DNA from: Xanthomonas nasturtii
GTDB taxonomy: Bacteria > Pseudomonadota > Gammaproteobacteria > Xanthomonadales > Xanthomonadaceae
NCBI RefSeq assembly: GCF_001660815.1
Contig: NZ_LYMI01000032.1
Location: 1 to 45,985, forward strand
Direction: 5' to 3'
DNA: 45,985 bases
Shown here: positions 1 through 8,183 of the stretch, in pieces
Layout of the letters: each line of letters begins with the position of its first letter
Numbering within the stretch: the first letter of the stretch is position 1
Translations under genes and position numbers: made by a program
The notes under the pieces: model-generated
Told to the model about the DNA's origin: nothing
Seen by the model: only the letters and a program-made list of their open reading frames with translations
Databases searched by the model: none

Positions 1-765
1 CCGGTCTTGAGCCGCAAGGCCGGGCGCTATGCGCATGCGCGCCAGTTCAAGCGCATGCACAAGGTGCTGCGACGCCAACGCACGCTCCTGGGACGCGTAT
101 TACGCGATCTGCAACGCAAGCTGGACCCCTTGATGCGTGAGCGCATCAGTGTCTGGCTGGAACGCGCACAACGGGTGTTGACACAACGCCCCAAGGACAA
201 GCAAAAGCTCTACGCCCTGCATGCGCCGGAAGTGGAATGCATGAGCAAGGGCAAGGCACGGACACCTTACGAATTTGGCGTCAAGGTCGGCATTGCGGTG
301 AGTGCGCGCAAAGGCTTGATCGTGGGCGCGCGCAGTTTTCCCGGCAATCCCTACGACGGCGATACGTTGGCCGAGCAGCTGGAGCAGACGCGTGGGTTGC
401 TGCAGGATGTGAATGTGACCCCGCAGGTAGCGATCGTGGACCTGGGGTATCGCGGACGTGAGGTAGATGGCGTGCAGATCCTGCATCGCGGCAAGGCCAA
501 GACGCTGACACGACGGCAATGGAGCTGGATCAAACGCCGGCAAGCGGTGGAGCCGGTGATTGGACATCTGAAACAGGACTGCCGCTTGAATCGCTGCTAT
601 CTAAAGGGTGCCCAAGGCGATGCACTACACGTGCTCGGCTGCGCCGCCGGCTACAACCTGCGCTGGCTGCTGCGCTGGATCGCCTTTTTGCGTGCCTGGT
701 TGCAGGCGATGGCAGGGGCATCCTTGAGCCTGGTGCACCGGTCGCCGCTGACCTTTGGTGCTTGA
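1..765 (+). CDS. IS5-family transposase, N-terminus missing (window edge)
   Basis: The reading frame is open from the first base, so the N-terminal DNA-binding part lies outside the window. About 254 residues remain, containing the C-terminal part of a DDE catalytic core. An Asp sits in IVDLGYRG and a Glu in the segment RRQAVEPVIGHLKQDCRL, the usual IS5-type arrangement near the C-terminus. Hydrophobic and Trp-rich helices (NLRWLLRWIAFL) follow. The protein is identical to the copy at the other window edge. The IS5 family is assigned from motif layout. The exact IS name (possibly of the IS1478 type common in Xanthomonas) is not certain. Confidence 0.85.
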   Translation, partial: PVLSRKAGRYAHARQFKRMHKVLRRQRTLLGRVLRDLQRKLDPLMRERISVWLERAQRVLTQRPKDKQKLYALHAPEVECMSKGKARTPYEFGVKVGIAVSARKGLIVGARSFPGNPYDGDTLAEQLEQTRGLLQDVNVTPQVAIVDLGYRGREVDGVQILHRGKAKTLTRRQWSWIKRRQAVEPVIGHLKQDCRLNRCYLKGAQGDALHVLGCAAGYNLRWLLRWIAFLRAWLQAMAGASLSLVHRSPLTFGA

Positions 766-787
766 AGGGGGTTTTTCAGGGGCGACT
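1..787 (+). mobile_element. IS5-family insertion sequence, 3' part (left copy)
   Basis: This is the downstream 787 bases of an insertion sequence. Its transposase reads rightwards and enters from the window edge. The same stretch occurs in inverted orientation at 45199-45985, and the first and last bases of the window are exact reverse complements. The match breaks after base 787, where the flanks differ, so this is close to the real IS end (the last base or two may be chance or target sequence). The other IS end, and so the terminal inverted repeats, lie outside the window. Confidence 0.85.
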
Positions 788-789
788 AA

Positions 790-979
790 GTGGCTTCGCC
801 TGCATCCTCACCCCACCCATCTCCTGCAGGTGAAGGGCTTTGATTCCTGTTCATCTCGGAAGAAGGTGGCGCGCAGCGCCGGATGAAGCTGCGTGCAAAG
901 CCACATGGAGTGGGAGCGAAAAAGGGCTTCGCCCCTTACCCTCACCCCAACCCCTCTCCCGCAGGAGAGGGGCTTTGAA
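790..979. repeat. two copies of a Xanthomonas-type interspersed palindromic repeat
   Basis: Two related units lie next to each other, at about 790-844 and 921-979. Each contains gcttcgcc, then ctcacccca, then a C-rich/G-rich palindrome, then gggctttga. In the second unit the palindrome is perfect: a 9-bp stem at 951-959 and 964-972 with a cgca loop. In the first it is decayed (catctcctgcaggtgaag). Such units are scattered in intergenic regions of xanthomonad genomes. Here they lie between the IS and the 3' end of the leftward gene ending at 987, where the hairpin could also act as an mRNA end. Confidence 0.6.
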
Positions 980-986
980 CCCGGCT

Positions 987-2045
987 TTACTCAGGCTGCT
1001 GTTGCTGCGTCGGCGCAGGTTGCGTTTCCGGGCGCGGCGGCACGACGCGTGGAAAGCCTGGCGGCATCGTTTGTTCTGCGGGCGTGGTGCCGGGTGCCGG
1101 CAGCGGCGCCGTCGGTGGCGGTGCGACCATTGCCGCATCAGGCCGCAGTTTCAGCAGTGCGGCCCAATCGCGACGATTGAAATCGCAGAGTTCTTCGTGT
1201 GCCGGCGTGCATTCGCTTGCAATGCCCAGGCTGTCTTCGTTCTGATCCTGATTGCTATCCGATTGCGGCGTCGGCAATACCACGCGGCCGGCGCGATCCA
1301 ACGGCATCTTGCGCATCATCACCGTATTGAATACGTTGCCGCCGATCAGATACAGCGTGCGATCGCCACCGACGTTGGCGGCCACCACCACATCGCAGTG
1401 CGATTGCCACGGCATCGGTGCGCTGCCACCCAGCGCAGCCTTCAGACCCGCGTAGCCCAGCGCCACGCTGCGGCCGCGCAGCAGACACAGCATGTCACCG
1501 GGCGCGGGTTTTTCGACTGCCGGATCGGTGAACTGGTAAGGGCCGGTGGCGCCGTCGTTGTAGGCGCTGCGGATGTAATCCAGATGGCGTGCGGAGCGAT
1601 GAAAACCGCTCAGCCCGGACTGTGTCATCACCCAGGAAATGAAAGCGGCCGACCACGGGTTGTCGATCAGAAATGCGCGGCAGTCGCTGGCGGTGTAGCG
1701 GGTTCCATCCAGTGCCGCGCAGCTCGATGCACCGGGGCGGCCGCCCATCGAGGCAAGTGTGCCGCTGTCGCGCCAATAGCCTGCAACGCGCTGCCAGGCC
1801 ACCACACCGTGATCGGCGAGATAACCCGACTCGGCTTCGGTCACGCCCAGGCTGGCAAGACGGCCCTTGGCATCGATAAACGGGTGCTGCCACAAACGGT
1901 GCTCGTTGCAGGCACTGCGCACGATGGCGATCGCGGCGGGACTGGTGCCGAACCGCGGCGGCATATCGCAGACTTCTGCAGCTGCTGCGCTGCTTCCCCA
2001 TCCTGCCAACAATAGGCAGAGCCACGGCCAAGGTTTTACGGTCAT
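987..2045 (-). CDS. DUF2272 domain secreted protein
   Basis: A protein of 352 aa. The start ATG at 2045 is chosen because a signal peptide (MTVKPWPWLCLLLAGWG, then an Ala run) follows and an AGGA-type ribosome site lies just upstream. The frame stays open far upstream, but that part is the shadow of nadC. The central region carries features typical of DUF2272: CRAFLIDNPWSAAFISWVM, SARHLDYI and KPAPGDMLCL. This family resembles NlpC/P60-like cysteine peptidase or amidase folds, though its reaction is not established. The C-terminal 60 residues are Pro/Gln-rich and probably disordered. The protein is probably periplasmic. It follows nadC on the same strand with a gap of about 60 bases and may be co-transcribed. 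Confidence 0.8.
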   Translation of the reverse strand: MTVKPWPWLCLLLAGWGSSAAAAEVCDMPPRFGTSPAAIAIVRSACNEHRLWQHPFIDAKGRLASLGVTEAESGYLADHGVVAWQRVAGYWRDSGTLASMGGRPGASSCAALDGTRYTASDCRAFLIDNPWSAAFISWVMTQSGLSGFHRSARHLDYIRSAYNDGATGPYQFTDPAVEKPAPGDMLCLLRGRSVALGYAGLKAALGGSAPMPWQSHCDVVVAANVGGDRTLYLIGGNVFNTVMMRKMPLDRAGRVVLPTPQSDSNQDQNEDSLGIASECTPAHEELCDFNRRDWAALLKLRPDAAMVAPPPTAPLPAPGTTPAEQTMPPGFPRVVPPRPETQPAPTQQQQPE

Positions 2046-2107
2046 CGCAGGTCCTGCACAGAACAATCGCAGCAGGCTGACAGAGCTGCCTGCGTACATG
2101 CGTGAAA

Positions 2108-2974
2108 TCAAGCCGGCGGCGGGCCGAGTTTGAGCGACAGATCCACCGCCTGCACGTGCTTGGTGAGCCCGCCGATGGAAATGCAGTCCACGCCGTCTTC
2201 GGCAATCGCGCGAATGCCGGCCAGATCCACGCTGCCGGAGACTTCCAGCGGAATGCGCTGTTCGCTCGGTAGGGCGGCAACGATACGCACGGCCTCGCGG
2301 CGCATGGCCTGGTCGAAGTCGTCGATCAGGATGCGCGTGCAACCGACCTGCAATGCTTCGCCCAGCTGCTCCAGCGTTTCCACTTCGACCACCAGCGGCA
2401 GCTGCGGTTGCTGCACGCGTGCGGCATGCACCGCCGCGCTCAACGATCCGGCGGCGCGGATGTGGTTTTCCTTGAGCATCACCGTGTCGAACAGGCCGAT
2501 GCGGTGATTGTCGCCACCGCCGCAGCGTACGGCGTATTTCTGCGCGGCGCGCAGACCCGGCAGCGTCTTGCGCGTGTCCAGGATGCGGGTGTGCGTGCCG
2601 GCCACTGCAGCCACATACGCAGCGGTGGTGGTGGCCGTGGCCGACAGCGTCTGCATGAAATTGAGCGAGGTACGTTCGGCACTGACCAGGCTGCGGCTGC
2701 GGCCCTGCAGCAGCGCCAGCACCGTGCCTGCGTTGACGTGCTGGCCTTCGTGCACCTGCCAGTCGATGCGCACCTGCGGGTCCAGCGCGCGATGCGTGGC
2801 ATCGAACCAGGGCCGGCCGGCGATCACCGCATCCTGCTTGCACAGCAGGTAGGCGCTGTCGGCCTGGTCGGGCAGCAGCGCGGCGGTGACATCGCCGCTG
2901 CCGACGTCTTCGGCCAGCGCGCGCGCCACATCGGCCTCGATCGATTCGGCAGGCGGCGCGTCCGGCACGCTCAT
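2108..2974 (-). CDS. nadC: nicotinate-nucleotide pyrophosphorylase (carboxylating)
   Basis: Quinolinate phosphoribosyltransferase of 288 aa, the usual family length. It converts quinolinate and PRPP to nicotinate mononucleotide in de novo NAD synthesis in the cytoplasm. Family signatures are visible: AERTSLNF, the strongly conserved ILDTRKTLPGLR, then CGGGDNHRIGLFD followed by MLKENHI, and near the C-terminus LEVSGSVDL and ISIGGLTKH. The start ATG at 2974 is taken. An upstream GTG at 2992 overlaps the stop codon of the preceding gene by four bases and is a real alternative (294 aa). Either way the gene is tightly coupled to its upstream neighbour. Confidence 0.95.
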   Translation of the reverse strand: MSVPDAPPAESIEADVARALAEDVGSGDVTAALLPDQADSAYLLCKQDAVIAGRPWFDATHRALDPQVRIDWQVHEGQHVNAGTVLALLQGRSRSLVSAERTSLNFMQTLSATATTTAAYVAAVAGTHTRILDTRKTLPGLRAAQKYAVRCGGGDNHRIGLFDTVMLKENHIRAAGSLSAAVHAARVQQPQLPLVVEVETLEQLGEALQVGCTRILIDDFDQAMRREAVRIVAALPSEQRIPLEVSGSVDLAGIRAIAEDGVDCISIGGLTKHVQAVDLSLKLGPPPA

Positions 2975-2988
2975 GCGCACGGGCGGGC

Positions 2989-3258
2989 TCACTTTTCGGG
3001 GAAGTCGGCGATATGCGTGGTGGCGATGGCCTCTTCGGCCAGCAGCACCGGAATGCCATCGTCGACGCGGAAGATCTGCTTGCGGTCGCGGGTAATCAGC
3101 GCTTCGCGCAGTGGCTGGGTCTGTGCGGTGCCATCGGCGCGCTGCAGGGTTCCGCCAGCGATGGCGGTGTTGAGTGCCTCCAGGCCCTTGCCGTCGAGCA
3201 GCGAAAGCGGCTGGCGGGTGTCGGGCGAGCACAGCAGGTCGAGCAGTTTGCGATCCAT
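2989..3258 (-). CDS. Trm112/YcaR-like small protein
   Basis: An 89-aa protein starting MDRKLLDLLCSPDTRQPL, the typical opening of the Trm112/UPF0434 family. It continues with the family's second half (REALITRDRKQIFRVDDG, then IPVLL). Family members usually carry a CPxC-type zinc pair near the N-terminus. Here only one Cys (residue 10) is present, so metal binding by this motif looks lost. Eukaryotic and archaeal Trm112 activates methyltransferases, but the bacterial role is not defined. It lies directly upstream of nadC, with a GTGA overlap if nadC uses the GTG start. Confidence 0.8.
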   Translation of the reverse strand: MDRKLLDLLCSPDTRQPLSLLDGKGLEALNTAIAGGTLQRADGTAQTQPLREALITRDRKQIFRVDDGIPVLLAEEAIATTHIADFPEK

Positions 3259-3263
3259 CGAAG

Positions 3264-3292
3264 TCTTGTCTTGCGTGGAGATTGGCTAGAAT
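3264..3292 (+). promoter_or_regulatory. possible promoter of purEK
   Basis: A TAGAAT -10 hexamer at 3287-3292, the same as before both tRNA genes in this window, lies about 25 bases before the purE start. The -35 is weak: TCTTGT at 3264-3269 with a 17-base spacer, or TTGTCT with a shorter one. It sits in the gap between the divergent Trm112-like gene and purE. Confidence 0.45.
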
Positions 3293-3316
3293 ACGTCTTT
3301 ACCGCAGGGCAGGGCC

Positions 3317-3820
3317 ATGACCTCCAACCACTCCGCGCCGCTGGTCGGCATCGTGATGGGCTCCCGTTCGGATTGGGACACCATGCAACACGCAGCTCAG
3401 AAGCTCGACGCGCTGGGCGTGCCGTACGAAGTCAAGGTGGTCTCGGCGCATCGCACGCCGGATGTGTTGTTCACCTATGCCGAGCAGGCTGGCGAACGCG
3501 GCCTGCGCGCGATCATTGCCGGCGCCGGCGGCGCGGCGCATCTGCCGGGCATGCTGGCCGCCAAGACCGCGGTGCCGGTGCTTGGCGTGCCGGTGCAGTC
3601 CAAGGCGCTCAACGGCATGGATTCGCTGCTGTCGATCGTACAGATGCCGGCAGGGATTCCGGTGGCCACCTTTGCCATCGGCAATGCGGGCGCAGCGAAT
3701 GCGGCGTTGTTCGCCGCGGCCATGCTGGCACCCGAGCAGGCGCAGATCGGGCAGGCGCTGGCGCAGTTCCGCGCCAACCAGACCGACGATGTCATGGCCA
3801 GCGACGACCCGCGCCAATGA
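3317..3820 (+). CDS. purE: N5-carboxyaminoimidazole ribonucleotide mutase
   Basis: A class I PurE of 167 aa, normal length. It converts N5-CAIR made by PurK to CAIR in purine biosynthesis in the cytoplasm. Active-site signatures are present: [12 protein letters not shown] at the N-terminus, SAHRTPD around residue 45, and the glycine-rich [13 protein letters not shown]. The start ATG at 3317 follows an AGGGC-type ribosome site. The gene ends ATGA-overlapped with purK, so the two enzymes of this step pair are translationally coupled. Confidence 0.96.
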   Translation: MTSNHSAPLVGIVMGSRSDWDTMQHAAQKLDALGVPYEVKVVSAHRTPDVLFTYAEQAGERGLRAIIAGAGGAAHLPGMLAAKTAVPVLGVPVQSKALNGMDSLLSIVQMPAGIPVATFAIGNAGAANAALFAAAMLAPEQAQIGQALAQFRANQTDDVMASDDPRQ

Positions 3821-4962
3821 GCACCGTCGGCATTCTTGGTGGTGGCCAGCTGGCGCGCATGCTGGTGCTGGCCGGTGCGCCGCTCGGCGTGCGCTTTGCG
3901 GTGTTCGACCCGGCGGCTGATGCCTGCGCGGCACAGGTGGCGCCGCTGCAGGTCGGCGCGTTTGATGATGCCGCCGCACTTGCCGCGTTCGCCGCGCAGG
4001 TGGATGTGATCACCTTCGATTTTGAAAATGTGCCGGCCACCAGCGCGCAGCAGCTCGCCACGCAGGTGCCGGTGTTTCCAAGTCCGGCTGCGCTTGCGGT
4101 TGCGCAGGACCGGCTCAGCGAAAAAACCTTGTTCCGCGAACTCGGCATCCCGGTGCCGGAGTTCGCAGCGATCGACGACCGCGCCGGTCTGGACGCGGCG
4201 CTCGCGCGCATCGGCACGCCGTGCGTGCTCAAGACGCGTCGTTTCGGCTACGACGGCAAGGGCCAGTTCCGCATCAAGACGCTTGCCGATGCCGATGCAG
4301 CGTGGGACGCACTGGGCGCGCAGGCGGCCAAGGTCGGATTGATCGTGGAAGCCTTCGTGCCGTTCCAGCGCGAGGTCAGCGTGGTCGCGGTACGCGGGCG
4401 CGATGGCGAATTCCGCGCCTGGCCCTTGACCGAAAACTGGCACGTGGACGGCGTGCTGTCGGCCAGCCTTGCGCCGGCACGGGTGGATGCGGCACTGCAG
4501 ACCTTGGCCGAAGCGCATGCGCGTGCGGTGGCGGAAAAACTCGGCTATGTGGGTGTGTTTGCGCTCGAATTGTTCGTGCGCGACGGTGAGCTGCTGGCCA
4601 ACGAAATGGCGCCGCGCGTGCACAACTCCGGCCATTGGACCATCGAAGGCGCCGAGACCTCGCAGTTCGAAAATCATGTGCGGGCTGTGCTTGGCTTGCC
4701 GTTGGGCAGCACGGCGATGCGCGGCCAGGCCTGCATGCTCAACTGGCTGGGTGCGATGCCGGACGCCGCGGCGTTTCTGGCGGTGCCCGGCGGGCATTGG
4801 CACGACTACGGCAAGCAGGCGCGCGACGGACGCAAGGTGGGACACGCAACACTGCGCGCGGAGACGGCGCAGGCGCTCGCGGCGGCAGTGAGCGACGCAG
4901 GCACAGCGCTGCAGCGCGATGCGCAAGTTCGGCCGGTGGTTGCGCGCTTGAACGAAGCGTGA
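3817..4962 (+). CDS. purK: N5-carboxyaminoimidazole ribonucleotide synthase
   Basis: A 381-aa ATP-grasp enzyme. It makes N5-CAIR from AIR, ATP and bicarbonate for PurE. The start ATG at 3817 overlaps the purE stop by four bases and begins [16 protein letters not shown], the expected N-terminal nucleotide-binding fold. ATP-grasp features follow: the lysine in [15 protein letters not shown], then [25 protein letters not shown] and [13 protein letters not shown]. The frame continues far upstream, but that extension only mirrors purE and its upstream region. Confidence 0.96.
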   Translation: MSTVGILGGGQLARMLVLAGAPLGVRFAVFDPAADACAAQVAPLQVGAFDDAAALAAFAAQVDVITFDFENVPATSAQQLATQVPVFPSPAALAVAQDRLSEKTLFRELGIPVPEFAAIDDRAGLDAALARIGTPCVLKTRRFGYDGKGQFRIKTLADADAAWDALGAQAAKVGLIVEAFVPFQREVSVVAVRGRDGEFRAWPLTENWHVDGVLSASLAPARVDAALQTLAEAHARAVAEKLGYVGVFALELFVRDGELLANEMAPRVHNSGHWTIEGAETSQFENHVRAVLGLPLGSTAMRGQACMLNWLGAMPDAAAFLAVPGGHWHDYGKQARDGRKVGHATLRAETAQALAAAVSDAGTALQRDAQVRPVVARLNEA

Positions 4963-5208
4963 TGCGCATAGCGCGCTGACGACAGCGTTTCAGCGCTGGG
5001 TGGCCTGGTGGCTGCGATGGCGCCGGATGTGCTGCGTTTGAGACGCTATACACGGCAACGAGCCCTCGCTCGTCGTCGCCCAGCCGGTTACGCAGCGCGT
5101 CGCTCATCGTCCCTGCGTTCCGTCGACGAGCCGGAAGACTGCATTGGTGCTGGGCCGAAACGTCGCAGCATGTGAGCAACGTCTCATCTTCTGCGAGCGT
5201 GCGAGCGC

Positions 5209-5787
5209 TCAGCCCAGCCGGCTTGCCACAAAATCCCAATTGATCAGTTTCCAGAACGCGTCCAGGTACTGCGCGCGATCCTGCTGGTAGTCCAGGTAAT
5301 AGGCGTGCTCCCAGATGTCGCAGGCGAGCAGCGGAGTGTCTGGCCCGGTGAGCGGCGTGGAGGCGTTGGGCGTGGCGACCACCGCCAGCGTGCCGTCCGG
5401 GCGCTGCACCAGCCATACCCAGCCCGAGCCGAAAGTGCGCAAGGCCACGCGATTGAATTCCTGCTTGAAGTGCACGAAATCGCCGAACGATGTGGCGATG
5501 CCGTCGGCCAGCCGTCCAAGCGGCTCGCCGCCGCCGCGCGGTCGCAGGCACTGCCAATAGAAATTGTGGTTCCACACCTGCGCGGCGAGCTGAAACAACG
5601 TGCCCTGCGCCTGCGCGATGATCTCCTCCAGCGTCAGCTCGGCAAACTCGCTGGCTTCGATGCGCGCGTTGAGCCGTTCGACCTCGCTGCGGTGACAGAC
5701 GCCGTGATGCGCCTCCAACGTTGCCGACGACAGATGCGGCTCCAGGGCGGCGCGGGAATAGGGCAGTGCAACGTGTTCGATCGGCAT
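5209..5787 (-). CDS. Fe/Mn superoxide dismutase family protein with altered active-site gateway
   Basis: A 192-aa protein with the full two-domain Fe/Mn-SOD fold signature. It has LPYSRAALEPHLS at the N-terminus, AAQVWNHNFYW in the middle (iron-type Gln position) and CDIWEHAYYLDY near the C-terminus. The four metal ligands appear intact: His27, the His of WNH, and the Asp and His of DIWEH. In the normal family motif HHxKHHxxY the second-shell His and Tyr line the substrate funnel. Here that motif reads HHGVCHRSE, so the His becomes Cys31 and the Tyr becomes Glu35. Family membership is firm. Whether it is an efficient dismutase is doubtful. The preceding gap (4963-5208) holds no gene that can be supported. 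Confidence 0.88.
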   Translation of the reverse strand: MPIEHVALPYSRAALEPHLSSATLEAHHGVCHRSEVERLNARIEASEFAELTLEEIIAQAQGTLFQLAAQVWNHNFYWQCLRPRGGGEPLGRLADGIATSFGDFVHFKQEFNRVALRTFGSGWVWLVQRPDGTLAVVATPNASTPLTGPDTPLLACDIWEHAYYLDYQQDRAQYLDAFWKLINWDFVASRLG

Positions 5788-5814
5788 GATGTCAGTGGCA
5801 GCGAAGGGAGTGCG

Positions 5815-5842
5815 GCGACAGGTCGCGCCGAAGGCTTACAAT
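5815..5842 (+). promoter_or_regulatory. possible promoter of the grxD operon
   Basis: A TACAAT -10 at 5837-5842 and a GCGACA -35 at 5815-5820 are separated by 16 bases. They lie about 70 bases upstream of the grxD start, in the divergent gap with the SOD-like gene. Three of the four TTGACA core bases and five of six TATAAT bases match. Confidence 0.45.
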
Positions 5843-5908
5843 GCGCGCCTTTGCGGAAGTCTATCCGACCCGGCGGTCGGGCCTGCCGCTCCCAGTCAGG
5901 AGAGTCCA

Positions 5909-6229
5909 ATGCCGGTGATGGAACGGATCCAGGCCGAAGTCGAACAACACCCCATCGTGCTGTTCATGAAAGGCACCCCGCAGTTCCCGATGTGCGAGTT
6001 TTCCAGTCGCGCCGTGCAGGCCCTGGTGGCTGCCGGCGCCGACCAGCTGCGCACAATCAACGTGCTGGAAGAACCCGAAGTGCGCGCGAATCTGCCGCGC
6101 TACTCCAACTGGCCGACGTTCCCGCAATTGTTCATCCATGGCGAGCTGATCGGCGGCTGCGACATCACGCTGGAACTGTTCGAAGCCGGCGAGCTCAAGC
6201 GCATTGTCAGCGAGGCGTACCAGCCGTGA
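5909..6229 (+). CDS. grxD: monothiol glutaredoxin, Grx4 type (CEFS variant)
   Basis: A 106-aa protein, normal for Grx4-type glutaredoxins, which bind and transfer [2Fe-2S] clusters with glutathione. The ATG at 5909 is chosen because CAGGAGAG lies 4-11 bases upstream. The glutathione-binding Lys in VLFMKGTPQFP, the TFPQLF cis-Pro region (NWPTFPQLFI) and GGCDI are all present. The active-site loop reads PMCEFSS instead of the near-invariant CGFS, so Gly next to the catalytic Cys is Glu. The stop overlaps the GTG start of the next gene (GTGA), indicating an operon. Confidence 0.93.
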   Translation: MPVMERIQAEVEQHPIVLFMKGTPQFPMCEFSSRAVQALVAAGADQLRTINVLEEPEVRANLPRYSNWPTFPQLFIHGELIGGCDITLELFEAGELKRIVSEAYQP

Positions 6230-6969
6230 GTTCTGCGCAGCTGCAGTCAGAGACCGCTGCCTTGGCTGGCCGCGTAGTGCTGATCAGCGGCGCCGCCGGC
6301 GGTCTTGGCGCCGCCGCGGCGCAGACCTGCGCTACTGCAGGCGCCACGGTGGTCTTGCTTGGCCGCAAGCTGCGCCCGCTGGAGCGCGTTTACGACGCAG
6401 TCGCCGCGCTGGGGCCGGAGCCGTTGCTGTATCCGCTGGATCTTGCCGGCGCCACGCCCGACGACTACGCCGCGCTTGCACAGCGACTGCAGTCCGAGCT
6501 CGGTGGCCTGCATGGCCTGCTGCACTGCGCTGCCGACTTTGCCGGCCTGACCCCGGCCGAACTCGCCGCGCCTGCGGATTTCGCACGCAGCGTGCACGTC
6601 AACCTCACTGCGCGTGCGTGGCTTACGCAAGCTTGCCTGCCGCTGTTGCGGCAACAGCAAGACGCGGCGGTGGTATTTGTAGTCGACGACCCCGCGCGCG
6701 TTGGCCAGGCCTACTGGGGCGCGTATGGCGCCGCCCAGCATGCGCAGCGTGGTCTGATCACCAGCCTGCACCATGAAACTGCTGCTGGCCCGGTCCGTGT
6801 CAGCGGCCTGCAACCCGGCCCGATGCGCACCGCACTACGCGCACGCGCCTTCACGCATCAGGAAGACAGCGACGCGGTCGACGCCGCGCGTTACGCCCCA
6901 GCGTGCGTCAGCCTGTTGTCGGATGCCGGTGTGGCGCATCGCGGTGTGATCTGGAGCCCTTCAGCATGA
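6226..6969 (+). CDS. short-chain dehydrogenase/reductase, YciK-like, catalytically degenerate
   Basis: A 247-aa SDR-fold protein. The GTG start at 6226 overlaps the grxD stop and gives an N-terminus reaching VVLISGAAGGLGAAAA, the TGxxxGxG-type cofactor-binding loop. Overall it resembles E. coli YciK. The catalytic part is eroded: the Tyr is kept in WGAYGAAQHA, but the Lys four residues later is Gln. The catalytic Ser region (normally a TSSS-like strand) reads VFVVDDPARVG with no Ser. NAD(P) binding may survive while classical SDR chemistry probably does not. Substrate unknown. It overlaps marC at its end (ATGA). Confidence 0.8.
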   Translation: MSSAQLQSETAALAGRVVLISGAAGGLGAAAAQTCATAGATVVLLGRKLRPLERVYDAVAALGPEPLLYPLDLAGATPDDYAALAQRLQSELGGLHGLLHCAADFAGLTPAELAAPADFARSVHVNLTARAWLTQACLPLLRQQQDAAVVFVVDDPARVGQAYWGAYGAAQHAQRGLITSLHHETAAGPVRVSGLQPGPMRTALRARAFTHQEDSDAVDAARYAPACVSLLSDAGVAHRGVIWSPSA

Positions 6970-7565
6970 CCATTCTCTCTGCGGCGCTGCTGCTGTTCCT
7001 GATCCTGGACCCGCTCGGCAACATCCCGGTGTTTCTCAGCGTGCTCAAGCCGCTGCCGCCCAAGCGCCAGCGTTTCGTGCTTGCGCGCGAACTGTTGATC
7101 GCCTTGGTCGTGCTGATGGCGTTCCTGTGGGGCGGCAAGTACGCGCTGGAGCTGATGCACCTGCGCCAGGAGTCGGTAGCGATCGCCGGCGGCATCGTGC
7201 TGTTCCTGATCGGCATCCGCATGATCTTCCCGCGGCCGGAAGGCCTGATGGGCGAAATCCCCGATGGCGAGCCCTTCATCGTGCCGCTGGCCATCCCGTT
7301 GGTGGCCGGCCCGTCCGGCATGGCTGCCGTGATGCTGATGGGCAGCAACGAGCCCACGCGGCTCTGGGACTGGAGCCTGGCGTTGATGATCGCCTGGATC
7401 GGCGCCTCGTCGATCCTGGCCTCCGCACCGTTGCTGTACAAACTGCTGGGACACCGCGCACTGACGGCCATCGAGCGCCTGATGGGCATGCTGCTGGTGG
7501 CGATTTCGGTGCAGATGTTCCTGGACGGGCTGGGGACGTATTTCAAGCTGCCGGTGTCGATCTAG
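6966..7565 (+). CDS. MarC family integral membrane protein
   Basis: A 199-aa, strongly hydrophobic protein with about six membrane segments. It opens with LLLFLILDPLGNIPVFLSVL, the signature of the MarC/YhgN family, and later has the second family block PLAIPLVAGPSGMAAVM. The start ATG at 6966 overlaps the preceding stop by four bases. Members sit in the inner membrane. Their role is not established, and the former link to multiple antibiotic resistance was not upheld for E. coli MarC. It is the last gene of the grxD-SDR-marC unit. Confidence 0.88.
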   Translation: MTILSAALLLFLILDPLGNIPVFLSVLKPLPPKRQRFVLARELLIALVVLMAFLWGGKYALELMHLRQESVAIAGGIVLFLIGIRMIFPRPEGLMGEIPDGEPFIVPLAIPLVAGPSGMAAVMLMGSNEPTRLWDWSLALMIAWIGASSILASAPLLYKLLGHRALTAIERLMGMLLVAISVQMFLDGLGTYFKLPVSI

Positions 7566-8183
7566 GGTAGCTGCAGGAGGAGGGCTGCTTCGGGTTCCAC
7601 GGCATGCGGCCGGTGCCTTGCAGCAGTGGGATTGGTCTGCGTCCCGTGCTCGCTGCCCTGGTGCGATTCGCCCCTAGTGCGGGAGTGTCACAGCGAGATT
7701 GAGGCAGCATGCTGGGGCTTGCAGATGCATGCCGCAGATGACGCAGGTACCGGCGCTGGCTACCGTTCTTGATGGCCTCCCTCATCGCAGCCGGGTTGAA
7801 GCGAAGTGTCATCTTCGCAATCTGGTTCGACATGCGGCGTCCACAGCTACGGCGTACAGGCAATGGACCAATCGATTTGCGCTAAAAGGCCGAACCCGCT
7901 TCCCGGCCAAGCAGCCGGCTCAAGTCGCGACACACGTCTCCCTCCTGCTACGACCTTGCGCAATCTGGCGCTTACGCCTTCACATGCGCAGTTCATGTTG
8001 CAGTGCGCGAAGTTTGTCACACCGCCGTCACAATCAGGCCTTAGCGTGTTAATCTGTTGTTAACCGTTGCGGCAGCAACCAGCCGCGCGGCAAGGGACCC
8101 CAGATCATCGGCAGCCCACCCCGGGAACGGTTGGGCTGACTGCGCCTTTTTGTCACTGCCCAACCTGTATCGAGGCTACCGAA
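7566..8183. other. 618-base gap with no supportable gene; upstream region of the receptor gene
   Basis: No reading frame here has a convincing start, composition or family signature. The right part is less GC-rich. It carries a near-direct repeat of gtcaca (8016-8033) and an inverted repeat GTTAA-N7-TTAAC at 8048-8064. This is a plausible place for the promoter or an operator of the receptor gene, but no clear -35/-10 pair could be fixed. Confidence 0.4.

Noticed and set aside
840..2015. A 391-codon plus-strand frame opposite the DUF2272 gene.
   Set aside because: Its translation is Arg/His/Cys/Ala-rich with no family signal, typical of an antisense shadow in GC-rich DNA.
987..3059. A very long minus-strand frame of 690 codons ending at 987.
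   Set aside because: Only the part from 2045 has a signal peptide, ribosome site and DUF2272 motifs. The rest is the out-of-frame shadow of nadC and the Trm112-like gene.
3013..4962. A 649-codon plus-strand frame reaching far upstream of purK.
   Set aside because: The upstream part runs out of frame through purE and antisense to its neighbour. The ATG at 3817 gives the normal PurK N-terminus and overlaps the purE stop.
5305..6225. Upstream extension of the SDR frame through the SOD and grxD region.
   Set aside because: It runs antisense to the SOD-like gene and out of frame through grxD. The SDR fold begins only after the GTG at 6226.
7699..8052. A 117-codon frame in the gap before the receptor gene.
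   Set aside because: No ribosome site, no recognisable domain, and Arg/Cys/His-rich random composition.
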